In this document: positions 24,899 to 33,821 of the stretch, piece by piece
How positions within the stretch are numbered: position 1 is the stretch's first letter
Layout of the letters: each line of letters starts with the position of its first letter
Origin: CAZAPG01 sp964486935
Lineage (GTDB): Bacteria; Chloroflexota; Anaerolineae; 4572-78; J111
DNA length: 64,000 nucleotides
Reading direction: 5' to 3'
Assembly: GCA_964486935.1 (NCBI GenBank)
Contig: CAZAPG010000036.1
Coordinates: 1-64,000, forward strand
Made by a program: the position numbers and the translations under genes
The notes under the pieces: model-generated
What the model was told of the DNA's origin: nothing
Databases searched by the model: none
The model's input: only the letters and a program-made list of their open reading frames with translations

Positions 24899-26479
24899 AT
24901 GCAAGCTTTACAACGTGTCGACGAGCTTAACACCCTGACCCGCGCCAAATATCCCATTATCTATATTGTTTGCTGGGAAGAGCGGCGCATTGAAGACATG
25001 CTGCGGCAAGTAGCTATTGACCGCCGCAAAAAGCTGTATGGCTGGACCCTGACCAACGGCATTGCCCCCCTCGATGTGATGCAGCCGCAGCCCATTGACC
25101 CAACCACCCGCGACCCGCTGAACGCGCTTGATTTTGTCGCTCAATCGCAAGAGGCGGCTATTTTTGTGCTCAAAGATTTTCACCCTTTTTTGGATAGCGA
25201 CCGGGGCGGCCCGGACCATCCGGTCATCATCCGCCGCCTGCGAGATATTACCAACCAGCTCAAAGAAAGCCGCAAAACGCTCATCATCCTCTCGCCCATT
25301 TTGCGCTTTCCGTCCGATTTGGAAAAGGATATCACCGTGCTGGACTACTCGCTGCCCACCCTCGAAGAGCTGGAGATATCGCTAGACCGGGTGGTGCGCT
25401 CGGCCCGCGAGATTGCCAGCGTGCAGCTCAAAATGGCCTCCGAAGAGCGCGAGCGCGTGCTCAACGCCGCCCGCGGGCTAACCTGCATCGAGGCCGAAAA
25501 CGTATTTGCCAAAAGCCTGGTGATGGGCCGCAAACTTGATTTGGGCATTATCATTGCCGAAAAAGAGCAGCTCATCCGCCGCTCCCGCGTGCTGGAGTAT
25601 TACGAGTCGGTAGAGGGCTTTTCTAATGTCGGCGGGTTGGGGCTGGTTAAGCAGTGGTTACGCAAACGCGGCATGGCCTTTAGCGAAAAGGCCCGTCGCT
25701 TTGGCCTGCCAGAACCAAAAGGCTTGCTGCTGCTGGGGGTGCAGGGGGCCGGTAAAAGTTTGCTGGCCAAAGCCGTAGCCAGCCAGTGGCAATTGCCCCT
25801 GCTGCGGCTGGATTTGGGGCGCGTTTTTAGCGAGCTGGTTGGCTCATCAGAGCAGAATATCCGCACCGCCCTGCGCCTGGCCGAAAACGTATCGCCCTGC
25901 GTACTGTGGCTGGATGAAATGGAAAAGGGGCTGGCCGGGGCCAGCGGCTCCGGCAGCGCCGATGCCGGAACTTCGGCCCGGGTGTTTGGCAGCCTGCTCA
26001 CCTGGATGCAAGAGAAAACCTCGCCGGTGTTTGTGATTGCCACCGCCAACGACATCTCCGCCCTGCCCCCGGAGGTGCTGCGGAAGGGTCGTTTTGATGA
26101 AATATTTTTTGTTGACTTACCCCAACTGCAAGAGCGGCGCGAGATTTTTGTCATCCACCTGGCCCGGCGGGGGCGCGATGCGCTGAACTACGATTTAAAT
26201 GGGCTGGCCATAGCCACCGAAGGTTTCAGCGGCGCTGAAATTGAACAGATCATTATTGACGGCCTGTACGACGCCTTTGAAAATGAGCGCGATTTAAGCA
26301 ACGAAGACCTGTTTCGCAATATCAAAAATACCATTCCGCTTTCGCAAACTATGGAGAGTAAAATTACAGCGCTGCGCCAGTGGGCGCGCAACCACGCCCG
26401 CCCCGCCTCGGAACCGCCTAAACCCCAGCCGCTACTGCCTGTACAGGGCAACGGGCTGCGCCACATGGAATTGGGCTAA
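24899..26479 (+). CDS. Ycf46-like AAA+ ATPase
   Basis: 526 residues. The N-terminal 230 residues resemble the Ycf46 domain (LTRAKYPIIYIVCWEERRIEDML, FVLKDFHPFLD, ILSPILRFPSDLEKDI). This is followed by a single AAA+ module with Walker A GVQGAGKS (about 280-287), Walker B LWLDEMEKG (about 334), sensor-1 region VIATANDIS and the arginine-finger region LRKGRFDEIF. Ycf46 homologues in cyanobacteria and plastids are linked to inorganic carbon use, but the biochemical role is unsettled. No strong ribosome site precedes the ATG. It is the first gene of a three-gene unit with two membrane proteins. Confidence 0.88.
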   Translation: MQALQRVDELNTLTRAKYPIIYIVCWEERRIEDMLRQVAIDRRKKLYGWTLTNGIAPLDVMQPQPIDPTTRDPLNALDFVAQSQEAAIFVLKDFHPFLDSDRGGPDHPVIIRRLRDITNQLKESRKTLIILSPILRFPSDLEKDITVLDYSLPTLEELEISLDRVVRSAREIASVQLKMASEERERVLNAARGLTCIEAENVFAKSLVMGRKLDLGIIIAEKEQLIRRSRVLEYYESVEGFSNVGGLGLVKQWLRKRGMAFSEKARRFGLPEPKGLLLLGVQGAGKSLLAKAVASQWQLPLLRLDLGRVFSELVGSSEQNIRTALRLAENVSPCVLWLDEMEKGLAGASGSGSADAGTSARVFGSLLTWMQEKTSPVFVIATANDISALPPEVLRKGRFDEIFFVDLPQLQERREIFVIHLARRGRDALNYDLNGLAIATEGFSGAEIEQIIIDGLYDAFENERDLSNEDLFRNIKNTIPLSQTMESKITALRQWARNHARPASEPPKPQPLLPVQGNGLRHMELG

Positions 26480-26560
26480 GCGGTTAGCAGATGGTTTCAA
26501 GGGTTAGCAGTCAACACCCATCCGTTTAACTCACCAAAATCATTGACTCGCCAAATTATT

Positions 26561-27703
26561 ATGACGATGATTGCACAAGCGCTCAGAGGACCACACAGCA
26601 TTTATCGACGTTACCAGGGCTTGTTAGAAAGTTCAGCAACGGCAGTTGGCTTTGCCGCCCTTGTTACCCTAACTCTCATTGGTTTAGAGGTGTACCCTTA
26701 CAACTGGGTACTGGTTATTGGTTGCGCTATTGCGGTTACAGGTATTCGCTGGCCGGTGGTGGCCTATATCCTGGCGGTTGCAGTGATGCTTTACCCAATT
26801 TATACCATTAATCTTTACCTGGCCGTGCTCTTTTTTGCCATTAGCGCCCTGGGACACAGGATGTTTATCCATTATTTGGGCGCAACTACCCTGGTGCTGG
26901 CCACGCCGTTTTTGGCAGAATACCACCTGCACTGGCTCGCCCCCATTTTGGGCGGATTGTGGTGGGGCGGTATGGTGGGCGCCTGGGTTGGCGGGCTGGC
27001 CGCTGCCTGGGGCAAAATTATGGGAGGGATGGCCGGCATGAATATCGACTGGCTGCTGATGGCCGGCCACACGCCCGAATCACAACTTATTGCCGACCGC
27101 TTTCAAAATGCCAACTCGCTGGAAACGCTGCTGCTGCTGGTAGAACCGTTTGCCGCTACATCGAGCGTTATTCTGTACAACCTGTTGCAAGTAATTGGCT
27201 GGGCCATAGCCGGCGGTTTTGTCGGCTCGTTGGCCGGGCGCAAATGGGTTAAATATCGCGCGCCCTGGTCAATATTGGTAGTTACCGCCGGCGGCGGGCT
27301 AATTATGCTGGCAACGCACATTGGCCTGCCCTACTGGCTGCAAGATGCCATTACCCAAACCGCGCTCAACGTTCAGCAAGACCCGGTAGCGCCGCTATTT
27401 TCGTTAGTTGTGGTGATTATTGTGGGCACAACCCTGTACACCCTCAGAGAGTCGCTGGACCTGCCGGTAGCGCCCAGGCATAACCTACGCGCCGTAATAA
27501 AACAAAAACAGACAACCAGAGCCAGACCCTTTAATTTATTCAGACGGTCTCAAACAGCGCCGCAAGTAGCCAGCCCGGCCCAACAACCAGTTCCGGCAGA
27601 TGCTCCCATTCGCCGTCCGGTCAGGGTGCCACACCATAGCGAATTACCAGAATGGGAACCCCCCAAAGACGACCAGGGGCTGATTATGCTTGAAATTGAT
27701 TAA
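26561..27703 (+). CDS. Polytopic membrane protein of unknown family
   Basis: 380 residues from the first ATG (a TTG 18 bases upstream is possible). About eight hydrophobic segments lie between residues 25 and 300; one is very Trp/Gly-rich (GGLWWGGMVGAWVGGLAAAWG). The last 90 residues are a basic, Pro/Gln-rich cytoplasmic-looking tail ending in ELPEWEPPKDDQGLIMLEID. I do not recognise the family. It lies 80 bp after the Ycf46-like ATPase and 11 bp before the Ig/FlgD-like protein, so the three are probably one operon and may form one membrane machine. Confidence 0.75.
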   Translation: MTMIAQALRGPHSIYRRYQGLLESSATAVGFAALVTLTLIGLEVYPYNWVLVIGCAIAVTGIRWPVVAYILAVAVMLYPIYTINLYLAVLFFAISALGHRMFIHYLGATTLVLATPFLAEYHLHWLAPILGGLWWGGMVGAWVGGLAAAWGKIMGGMAGMNIDWLLMAGHTPESQLIADRFQNANSLETLLLLVEPFAATSSVILYNLLQVIGWAIAGGFVGSLAGRKWVKYRAPWSILVVTAGGGLIMLATHIGLPYWLQDAITQTALNVQQDPVAPLFSLVVVIIVGTTLYTLRESLDLPVAPRHNLRAVIKQKQTTRARPFNLFRRSQTAPQVASPAQQPVPADAPIRRPVRVPHHSELPEWEPPKDDQGLIMLEID

Positions 27704-27714
27704 AGGCCAAAACG

Positions 27715-29487
27715 ATGACAACCAGATTCCAGTTTAACGACCAAGAAAAACAGAAAATTCGTCGTCGTGCTACCAGTAAAGGGTTAAGCTTTGGCCCTAT
27801 TGCCACCGCTATTACCGTGGGAACCGTGGCAGTTTTATTGGGCGTCACCTTTATTGGCGATTGGCTACGCACCCCCCAAATAGCTGCCAATGCCTCGCCC
27901 ACTATTATTTCGCCCAATGGCGACCAGGCCCAGGATTCTACCAACTTTAGCTACACCCTCAATGAAGATGCCGAAGTTACGGTGCAGGTGTTTGACGCCA
28001 CTAATAATCTGGTCAACACACTGACCGCCAATGAGTTCCAAACCCGGGGGCAGCATGTAGCCATCTGGAATGGAACCAATAGCCTGGGCCAGGTGGCCGC
28101 CGATGGCCGCTACCGCTTGCAGGTAACGGCCAAAGGAACTGTCCGTTCCAGCACCCAAAGCGCCAATGTGCAAGTTGATACCGTGCCCCCCACCCTTAGA
28201 ATAGCCAACCTGAATGATGTAAGCCGGGTGCGAGAGGCCAACCTGACCGTCGAGGGGTTAACCGACCCCGACGCCGTCATTCAGCTTCAGGGCGACCCGG
28301 CGGTCATTCCCGTAGATGCCGATGGACGCTTTAACATCAAACAGCAATTAGCCGAAGGTTCTAACATTATCCAAATTGCCGCCACCGACCCGGCCGGCAA
28401 CGTGGCAACTATTGCCCGCGAGGTTATTTTAATCACCCAGCCGCCAGAAGTCGCCATTACCAGCCCGGCCAACGGCGCCTGGACCAACGAGAGCATTTTA
28501 AACCTGACCGGCGTGGTTCCGGCGGGCACCACGCTTAAAGTAAACAATCAGGAAGCTACCGTAGATGCCAACGGACAGTTTCAACGAGAGGTTATTTTGC
28601 AGGAGGGCGAAAATATTTTGCGCCTTGAAGCCACCGACGACGTGGGCAATATTACCTCTCAAGAATTAATTATTCGCCGCAAAACCACGCCGCCGTCTTT
28701 AACCGTAAATGTGAGCGAGGGCGAGGTATTTCAGCAGTCAGAGGTGCAAATTATTGGCAAAACCGACCCCGGCGCGCTGGTTTTGGTGGGCGGCCAGCAG
28801 GTTGCCGTTAGCTCGCTGGGCGAGTTTCAAACTACGGTTAACCTGCTTCAGGGCGAAAACCTGCTGGACGTTTTGGCCCAGGACCAGGCCGGCAATACCA
28901 CCCAGCTTCAACGCCGGGTGCGGTATGATATTACCCCGCCGGAATCGGAACTGGCCCGCGTGGCTCGCAACCTGCCCGGCCTGTCAACCTATTTTGTGCC
29001 GGTTCTGCTCTCGCTGCCGCTGCTGCTGATACTGGCCTATTTTTTAACCCGACCGGTCTCGCTGGTGGTTTCAGCCGAAAGCAGCAGCTTTCAACCCGGC
29101 CTGCCCGAAGAGGGGCGCTTTATGCGGCTGGCCATTGACCTGTCAAAAGCGGCCCGCACCACGGTTGAGGTAAAAGATAAACGGGGCAACACCGTCGCCA
29201 CCCTGCTGCATCGCCGCCACCGGCGCAGCGGCCAGCATACCCTTTATTGGGATGGCTACGACGATTTTGGCCGTGTTGTTCACCCCGGCGAGTACACCAT
29301 TCAGGCTACCGCCAGCACCACCGGCGGTAACGTGTCGGGCAATATCAATATTTCTATTTTAGAAGACCACGCCGTACACCGCCAATATCTCAAAAGCGCG
29401 CCCTATCAGGATGACTCCTACGTTATCGACCGGCGCGCCGGCGAAGTGCTAAAAACGAGAACATCTCAACGCGCCCGTAAACGTTAA
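27715..29487 (+). CDS. Membrane protein with FlgD-like and Ig-like domains on both sides of a second TM
   Basis: 590 residues. The chain has a basic N-terminus, a transmembrane segment (about 27-48), a FlgD-type Ig domain (60-150; ISPNGDQAQDST, WNGTNSLGQVAADGRYRL), three Ig-like repeats of the glucodextranase/Big type (about 155-240, 245-325 and 330-410, each ending in 'GEN...L.A.D..GN'), a second transmembrane segment (about 424-441) and a second FlgD-like domain (470-545; TLYWDGYDDFGRVVHPGEYTI) with a basic tail. If both hydrophobic segments span, the last FlgD-like domain is cytoplasmic, which is unusual. No enzyme motif. Likely a structural or scaffolding partner of the two preceding genes. 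Confidence 0.8.
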   Translation: MTTRFQFNDQEKQKIRRRATSKGLSFGPIATAITVGTVAVLLGVTFIGDWLRTPQIAANASPTIISPNGDQAQDSTNFSYTLNEDAEVTVQVFDATNNLVNTLTANEFQTRGQHVAIWNGTNSLGQVAADGRYRLQVTAKGTVRSSTQSANVQVDTVPPTLRIANLNDVSRVREANLTVEGLTDPDAVIQLQGDPAVIPVDADGRFNIKQQLAEGSNIIQIAATDPAGNVATIAREVILITQPPEVAITSPANGAWTNESILNLTGVVPAGTTLKVNNQEATVDANGQFQREVILQEGENILRLEATDDVGNITSQELIIRRKTTPPSLTVNVSEGEVFQQSEVQIIGKTDPGALVLVGGQQVAVSSLGEFQTTVNLLQGENLLDVLAQDQAGNTTQLQRRVRYDITPPESELARVARNLPGLSTYFVPVLLSLPLLLILAYFLTRPVSLVVSAESSSFQPGLPEEGRFMRLAIDLSKAARTTVEVKDKRGNTVATLLHRRHRRSGQHTLYWDGYDDFGRVVHPGEYTIQATASTTGGNVSGNINISILEDHAVHRQYLKSAPYQDDSYVIDRRAGEVLKTRTSQRARKR

Positions 29488-29508
29488 TCTGTTCTCGTTT
29501 TCATAAAT

Positions 29509-29580
29509 CAAAAAGCGGCCCGGCGGGGAGTCGCTTTTTGACTTTTAAAGAGGGCCGTCGTTACAAATGGCCCTCTTTTC
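29509..29580 (+). terminator. Two consecutive hairpins ending the AAA/membrane/Ig operon
   Basis: The first hairpin is CAAAAAGCG (29509-29517) with CGCTTTTTG (29532-29540). The second is AGAGGGCC (29549-29556) with GGCCCTCT (29569-29576), followed by TTTTC. The second overlaps the last codons of the convergent metW gene. Confidence 0.7.
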
Positions 29581-30163
29581 TCTCCAGTTCAAAAATAGCC
29601 GTGGTTGAAAGCAAGTTTTTGTACTTACGTACTTTAATCCGCCGGTTGCCGGCCAGATAGACTTGCCGGGTAATGCGGATGCCAATCTCCTGGCATAACC
29701 TGGCAAAATCAGTCACCGTAAAGGCTTGCCAGCGAGGTCTATCGTGCCAGCGTTGGGGCAGGTCGGGGGCCTGGGGGATGCGCCCGGTCAACAGCAGGCT
29801 CAGGCGGCACTGCCAGTAACCCCAATTAGGGAAACTAACCACCGACTTTTTACCCACCCGCAGCATCTCCTGCAAAATCATGGTCGGGTCATCTAAAAAA
29901 GGGAGGGTTTGGCTTAAAATTACGTAGTCGAAACTCTGGTTGGGATAATCGGCCAGGCCCTCTTCTAAATTACCCTGCCGCACGCTCAAGCCCCGGCGCA
30001 CGCAGGCCAAAATACCTTCCTCGCTTAATTCAATGCCCCGGCCTCGCACCCGTTTATCCTGAACCAGATACTCCAGCAGCGCGCCGTCGCCGCAGCCCAA
30101 ATCAAGCACTTTTGACTCTTCGGGAATCAACTCACCAATTATTTCAAGGTCGGGTCGTAGCAT
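29561..30163 (-). CDS. metW: Methionine biosynthesis protein MetW
   Basis: 200 residues. SAM-methyltransferase-like fold with motif I KVLDLGCGDGALLEYL (about 18-33), the family segment SQTLPFLDDP and the C-terminal FPNWGYWQCRLSLLLTGR signature. In other bacteria MetW works with MetX in homoserine O-acylation. CAGGAC precedes the ATG, 15 bp after metX. Last gene of the S-box-controlled metY-metX-metW unit. Confidence 0.93.
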   Translation of the reverse strand: MLRPDLEIIGELIPEESKVLDLGCGDGALLEYLVQDKRVRGRGIELSEEGILACVRRGLSVRQGNLEEGLADYPNQSFDYVILSQTLPFLDDPTMILQEMLRVGKKSVVSFPNWGYWQCRLSLLLTGRIPQAPDLPQRWHDRPRWQAFTVTDFARLCQEIGIRITRQVYLAGNRRIKVRKYKNLLSTTAIFELERKEGHL

Positions 30164-30178
30164 GGTTGTCCTGGTTTA

Positions 30179-31357
<1,179 letters not shown>

Positions 31358-31462
31358 TTTTTGCTTGTCTTTGGTAAACACCTTCCCAGAAGCTGAATTT
31401 GAGTATCGAGCTTCCGGGAAGGTTTAAATTCTCTCCCCAATCTCCACTAAAAATTATTTCAA

Positions 31463-31617
31463 GGCTCTTGATGCGTTTCAAGGAGATGCGGATTTGGCCG
31501 CAAGGCTGTGGCAAGCGGCAAATCCTGGCGAATTTACAGACGAAATCCTGACTTGCCACCTGCATACCTGCGACTTGCCACCCTTTAATCTGACCTCCTT
31601 GAAATCCATACTGAGCC
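31463..31617 (-). repeat. MITE-like dispersed repeat, copy A
   Basis: 155 bp that are nearly identical, in inverted orientation, to 53238-53406. Both have imperfect terminal inverted repeats of about 24 bp beginning GGCTC and ending GAGCC, with a shared CAAGGAG block. Internal GGTGGCAAGTCGCAGG-type palindromes give a long folded structure. There is no coding capacity. It lies between metY and metX. Confidence 0.75.
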
Positions 31618-31626
31618 TATCTCAAA

Positions 31627-32916
31627 TTACCCGGTTGCGGCGGTCAGGGCCTGGTCCAGGTCCCACAAAATATCATCAATGTCTTCGATGCCAACACTCA
31701 AGCGCACAAAATCGGGGGTAACGCCGGCGCTGGCCAATTCCGCCTCGTTGAGCTGGCTGTGGGTGGTGCTGGCCGGATGAATGGCCAGGCTTTTGGCATC
31801 GCCCACATTGGCTACATGGCTAAAGAGCTTGAGGCTGTCGATGAATTTCTGCCCGGCCTCGCGCCCTCCTTCAATGCCAAAGCCCAGGATTGCCCCGGCT
31901 CCCTTGGGCAAATATTTTTTAACCCGCTTGTGGTCTGGATGGTTTGGCAGGCTGGGGTAAGAAACCCATTTTACGCCGCCGTGGTCGCTTAAAAATTGGG
32001 CCACCTGCTGCGTGTTGCTCACGTGGCGCTCCATCCGCAGGCTGAGGGTTTCAAGCCCTTGCAGGGTAGACCAGCTATTAAAGGGCGCCTGGCAAGCCCC
32101 TACATCGCGCAGAATTTGCACGCGCGCTTTCAAAATGAAGGCGGGCGGGCCAAGCTGGGCATAGACCAACCCGTGGTAAGAGGGGTCTGGCTCGGTGAAG
32201 TTGGCAAAGCGGCCGCTGGTCCAATCGAAATTGCCGCCATCAACAATAATGCCGCCAATGGCGGTGCCGTGTCCGCCCATAAATTTGGTGGTACTGTGGA
32301 TAACAATATTGGCTCCCCACTCAAAGGGCCGGCACAGGTAGGGTGTAGCAAAGGTGTTATCAATCATCAGCGGGATATGGCGCTTCTGGGCAATGGCCGC
32401 CACCTCGTCAAAGGGGAATATGGAAATATCGGGGTTGCCCAACGTTTCGCCGTAAATAATTTTGGTGTTGGGTTGAATGGCCTTTTCAAAATTGGCCGGG
32501 TCCGAGGGGTCAACAAAGGTAACATCAATGCCTATGCGCGGAAAAGTGTAGTTAAACTGGTTATAAGTGCCGCCGTACAGCCGGCTGCTGCTAACAATGT
32601 GGTCGCCGGAACCGCACAGGGTTAAAATAGCCATTGTCTGCGCTGCGTGACCACTGCTGGCGGCCAGCGCGCCTACCCCGCCTTCCAGGGCGGCCACCCG
32701 CTGCTCCAGCACATCGTTGGTGGGGTTCATGATGCGGGTGTAGATGTTGCCAAATTCTTTCAGCGCAAACAGGTTCGAGGCGTGTTCGGTGTTGTTAAAC
32801 TGGTAGCTGGTGGTGTGGTAAATCGGCACCGCTCGACTGCCGGTGGTCGGGTCGGGGTGCTGGCCGGCGTGAAGCTGCCGGGTGGTGAAACCAAATTGTC
32901 GTCCATTTTCAGTCAT
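31627..32916 (-). CDS. metY: O-acetylhomoserine aminocarboxypropyltransferase (sulfhydrylase)
   Basis: 429 residues. PLP enzyme of the Cys/Met metabolism family converting O-acetylhomoserine and sulfide to homocysteine. The PLP lysine is Lys211 in IVIHSTTKFMGGHG; the phosphate-binding ASSGHAAQ and YGGTYNQF segments are present. The length and the 'NNTEHASNLFALKEFGNIYTRI' start favour MetY over MetB/MetC. AAGGAG lies 9 bases before the ATG. A SAM-I riboswitch and terminator precede it. Confidence 0.95.
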   Translation of the reverse strand: MTENGRQFGFTTRQLHAGQHPDPTTGSRAVPIYHTTSYQFNNTEHASNLFALKEFGNIYTRIMNPTNDVLEQRVAALEGGVGALAASSGHAAQTMAILTLCGSGDHIVSSSRLYGGTYNQFNYTFPRIGIDVTFVDPSDPANFEKAIQPNTKIIYGETLGNPDISIFPFDEVAAIAQKRHIPLMIDNTFATPYLCRPFEWGANIVIHSTTKFMGGHGTAIGGIIVDGGNFDWTSGRFANFTEPDPSYHGLVYAQLGPPAFILKARVQILRDVGACQAPFNSWSTLQGLETLSLRMERHVSNTQQVAQFLSDHGGVKWVSYPSLPNHPDHKRVKKYLPKGAGAILGFGIEGGREAGQKFIDSLKLFSHVANVGDAKSLAIHPASTTHSQLNEAELASAGVTPDFVRLSVGIEDIDDILWDLDQALTAATG

Positions 32917-32948
32917 GTGTAATCGCTCCTTATGTATTTGGGGTTTTA

Positions 32949-32978
32949 TAAAAAAACCCCCTGCGTTGGCAGAGGGTT
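32949..32978 (-). terminator. Riboswitch-controlled intrinsic terminator upstream of metY
   Basis: On the minus strand AACCCTCTGC, a short loop and GCAGGGGGTT are followed by seven T. It lies directly after the SAM-I aptamer and before metY, the normal place for S-box termination control. Confidence 0.85.
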
Positions 32979-32997
32979 GTTAGACCAGGGTTACAAT

Positions 32998-33115
32998 CTC
33001 ATCTTCCAGAACTCTTCTGCCGGAATTGGCACCCTGCCACTGCCGGGGCATCATTGCCCGCACAATCGGGTTGCCGAGGCTTCATCGGGCCGTTCCCTCC
33101 ACCTCTCTTGATAAG
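32998..33115 (-). promoter_or_regulatory. SAM-I (S-box) riboswitch
   Basis: On the minus strand the aptamer core is well conserved: CTTATCAAGAGAGGTGGAGG at the 5' side, then GGCCCGATGAAGCC and CGGCAACC. The 3' side GATGAG (33003-32998) closes P1 with CTTATC. With the terminator at 32949-32978 it is expected to switch off the metY-metX-metW transcript when S-adenosylmethionine is abundant. Confidence 0.95.
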
Positions 33116-33176
33116 ACACTACGTATTAGGTTTAGAAGCAAGCAGTATAATTGGGGGCGATTGATTTGTCAAATAG

Positions 33177-33575
33177 TTATTTTTTGACCAGATTGAGCGC
33201 CGCCGAATTCATGCAGAAACGCAGGCCGGTTGGTTGGGGGCCATCGTCAAACACGTGGCCCAGGTGAGCGTCGCACCGACTGCACAGCACCTCGGTACGG
33301 CGCATAAACAAACTGTTGTCCGCCTCGGTTTTGACATTTTCCTCGTCGATAGGTTCCCAAAAGCTGGGCCAGCCCGTGCCGGAGTCATACTTGGCTTCGG
33401 AGCTAAACAGCGGCGCGCCGCAGCAAACGCACTCGTAAACGCCTTCTTCTTTGCTGTTATAATATTTGCCGCTAAAGGCGCGCTCGGTGCCTTTTTTGCG
33501 GGTCACGTAAAATTGCTCCGGGGTGAGCTGCTCTTGCCATTCCGCTTCGGTTTTGATGACCTTTTCTTTAGACAT
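33177..33575 (-). CDS. msrB: Peptide-methionine (R)-S-oxide reductase
   Basis: 132 residues, a stand-alone MsrB domain that reduces methionine-R-sulfoxide in proteins. The zinc site is Cys49/Cys52 (CVCCG) and Cys98/Cys101 (CSRC). The catalytic cysteine is Cys121 in RFCMNSAAL. GTGWPSFW and HLGHVFDDGP are family motifs. It is upstream of the SAM riboswitch on the same strand, with a separate start, so it is a neighbour rather than a member of the S-box transcript. Confidence 0.95.
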   Translation of the reverse strand: MSKEKVIKTEAEWQEQLTPEQFYVTRKKGTERAFSGKYYNSKEEGVYECVCCGAPLFSSEAKYDSGTGWPSFWEPIDEENVKTEADNSLFMRRTEVLCSRCDAHLGHVFDDGPQPTGLRFCMNSAALNLVKK

Positions 33576-33627
33576 AATGACTCCTTTGAAAATAGGTGGT
33601 TGGTTATAATTAGGGTACGCTCTGAGC

Positions 33628-33673
33628 CACGTTCCCCGTTCTACACCCCACGTTGCGTAGTGCGTGGAACGTG
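33628..33673. repeat. Hairpin repeat upstream of msrB
   Basis: CACGTTCC (33628-33635) and GGAACGTG (33666-33673) form a perfect 8-bp stem around a GCGTAGTGCG-containing loop related to the short repeats in the sox operon. The remaining 33674-33821 region has a TATAAT at 33751 without a clear -35 and no gene. Confidence 0.4.
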
Positions 33674-33821
33674 ATTCTCAGTCTGGTTGCTGCCGAAGGC
33701 GTAGCCTCTCTCACACTCCCGTAGTTTAAACTCAAACTAAGGTTTTGGGATATAATGATGTTATATTATTCATCAATGGCGATGGGTTGTCAAACAAAAT
33801 TCTCAACCAACCGAGTCCCTC

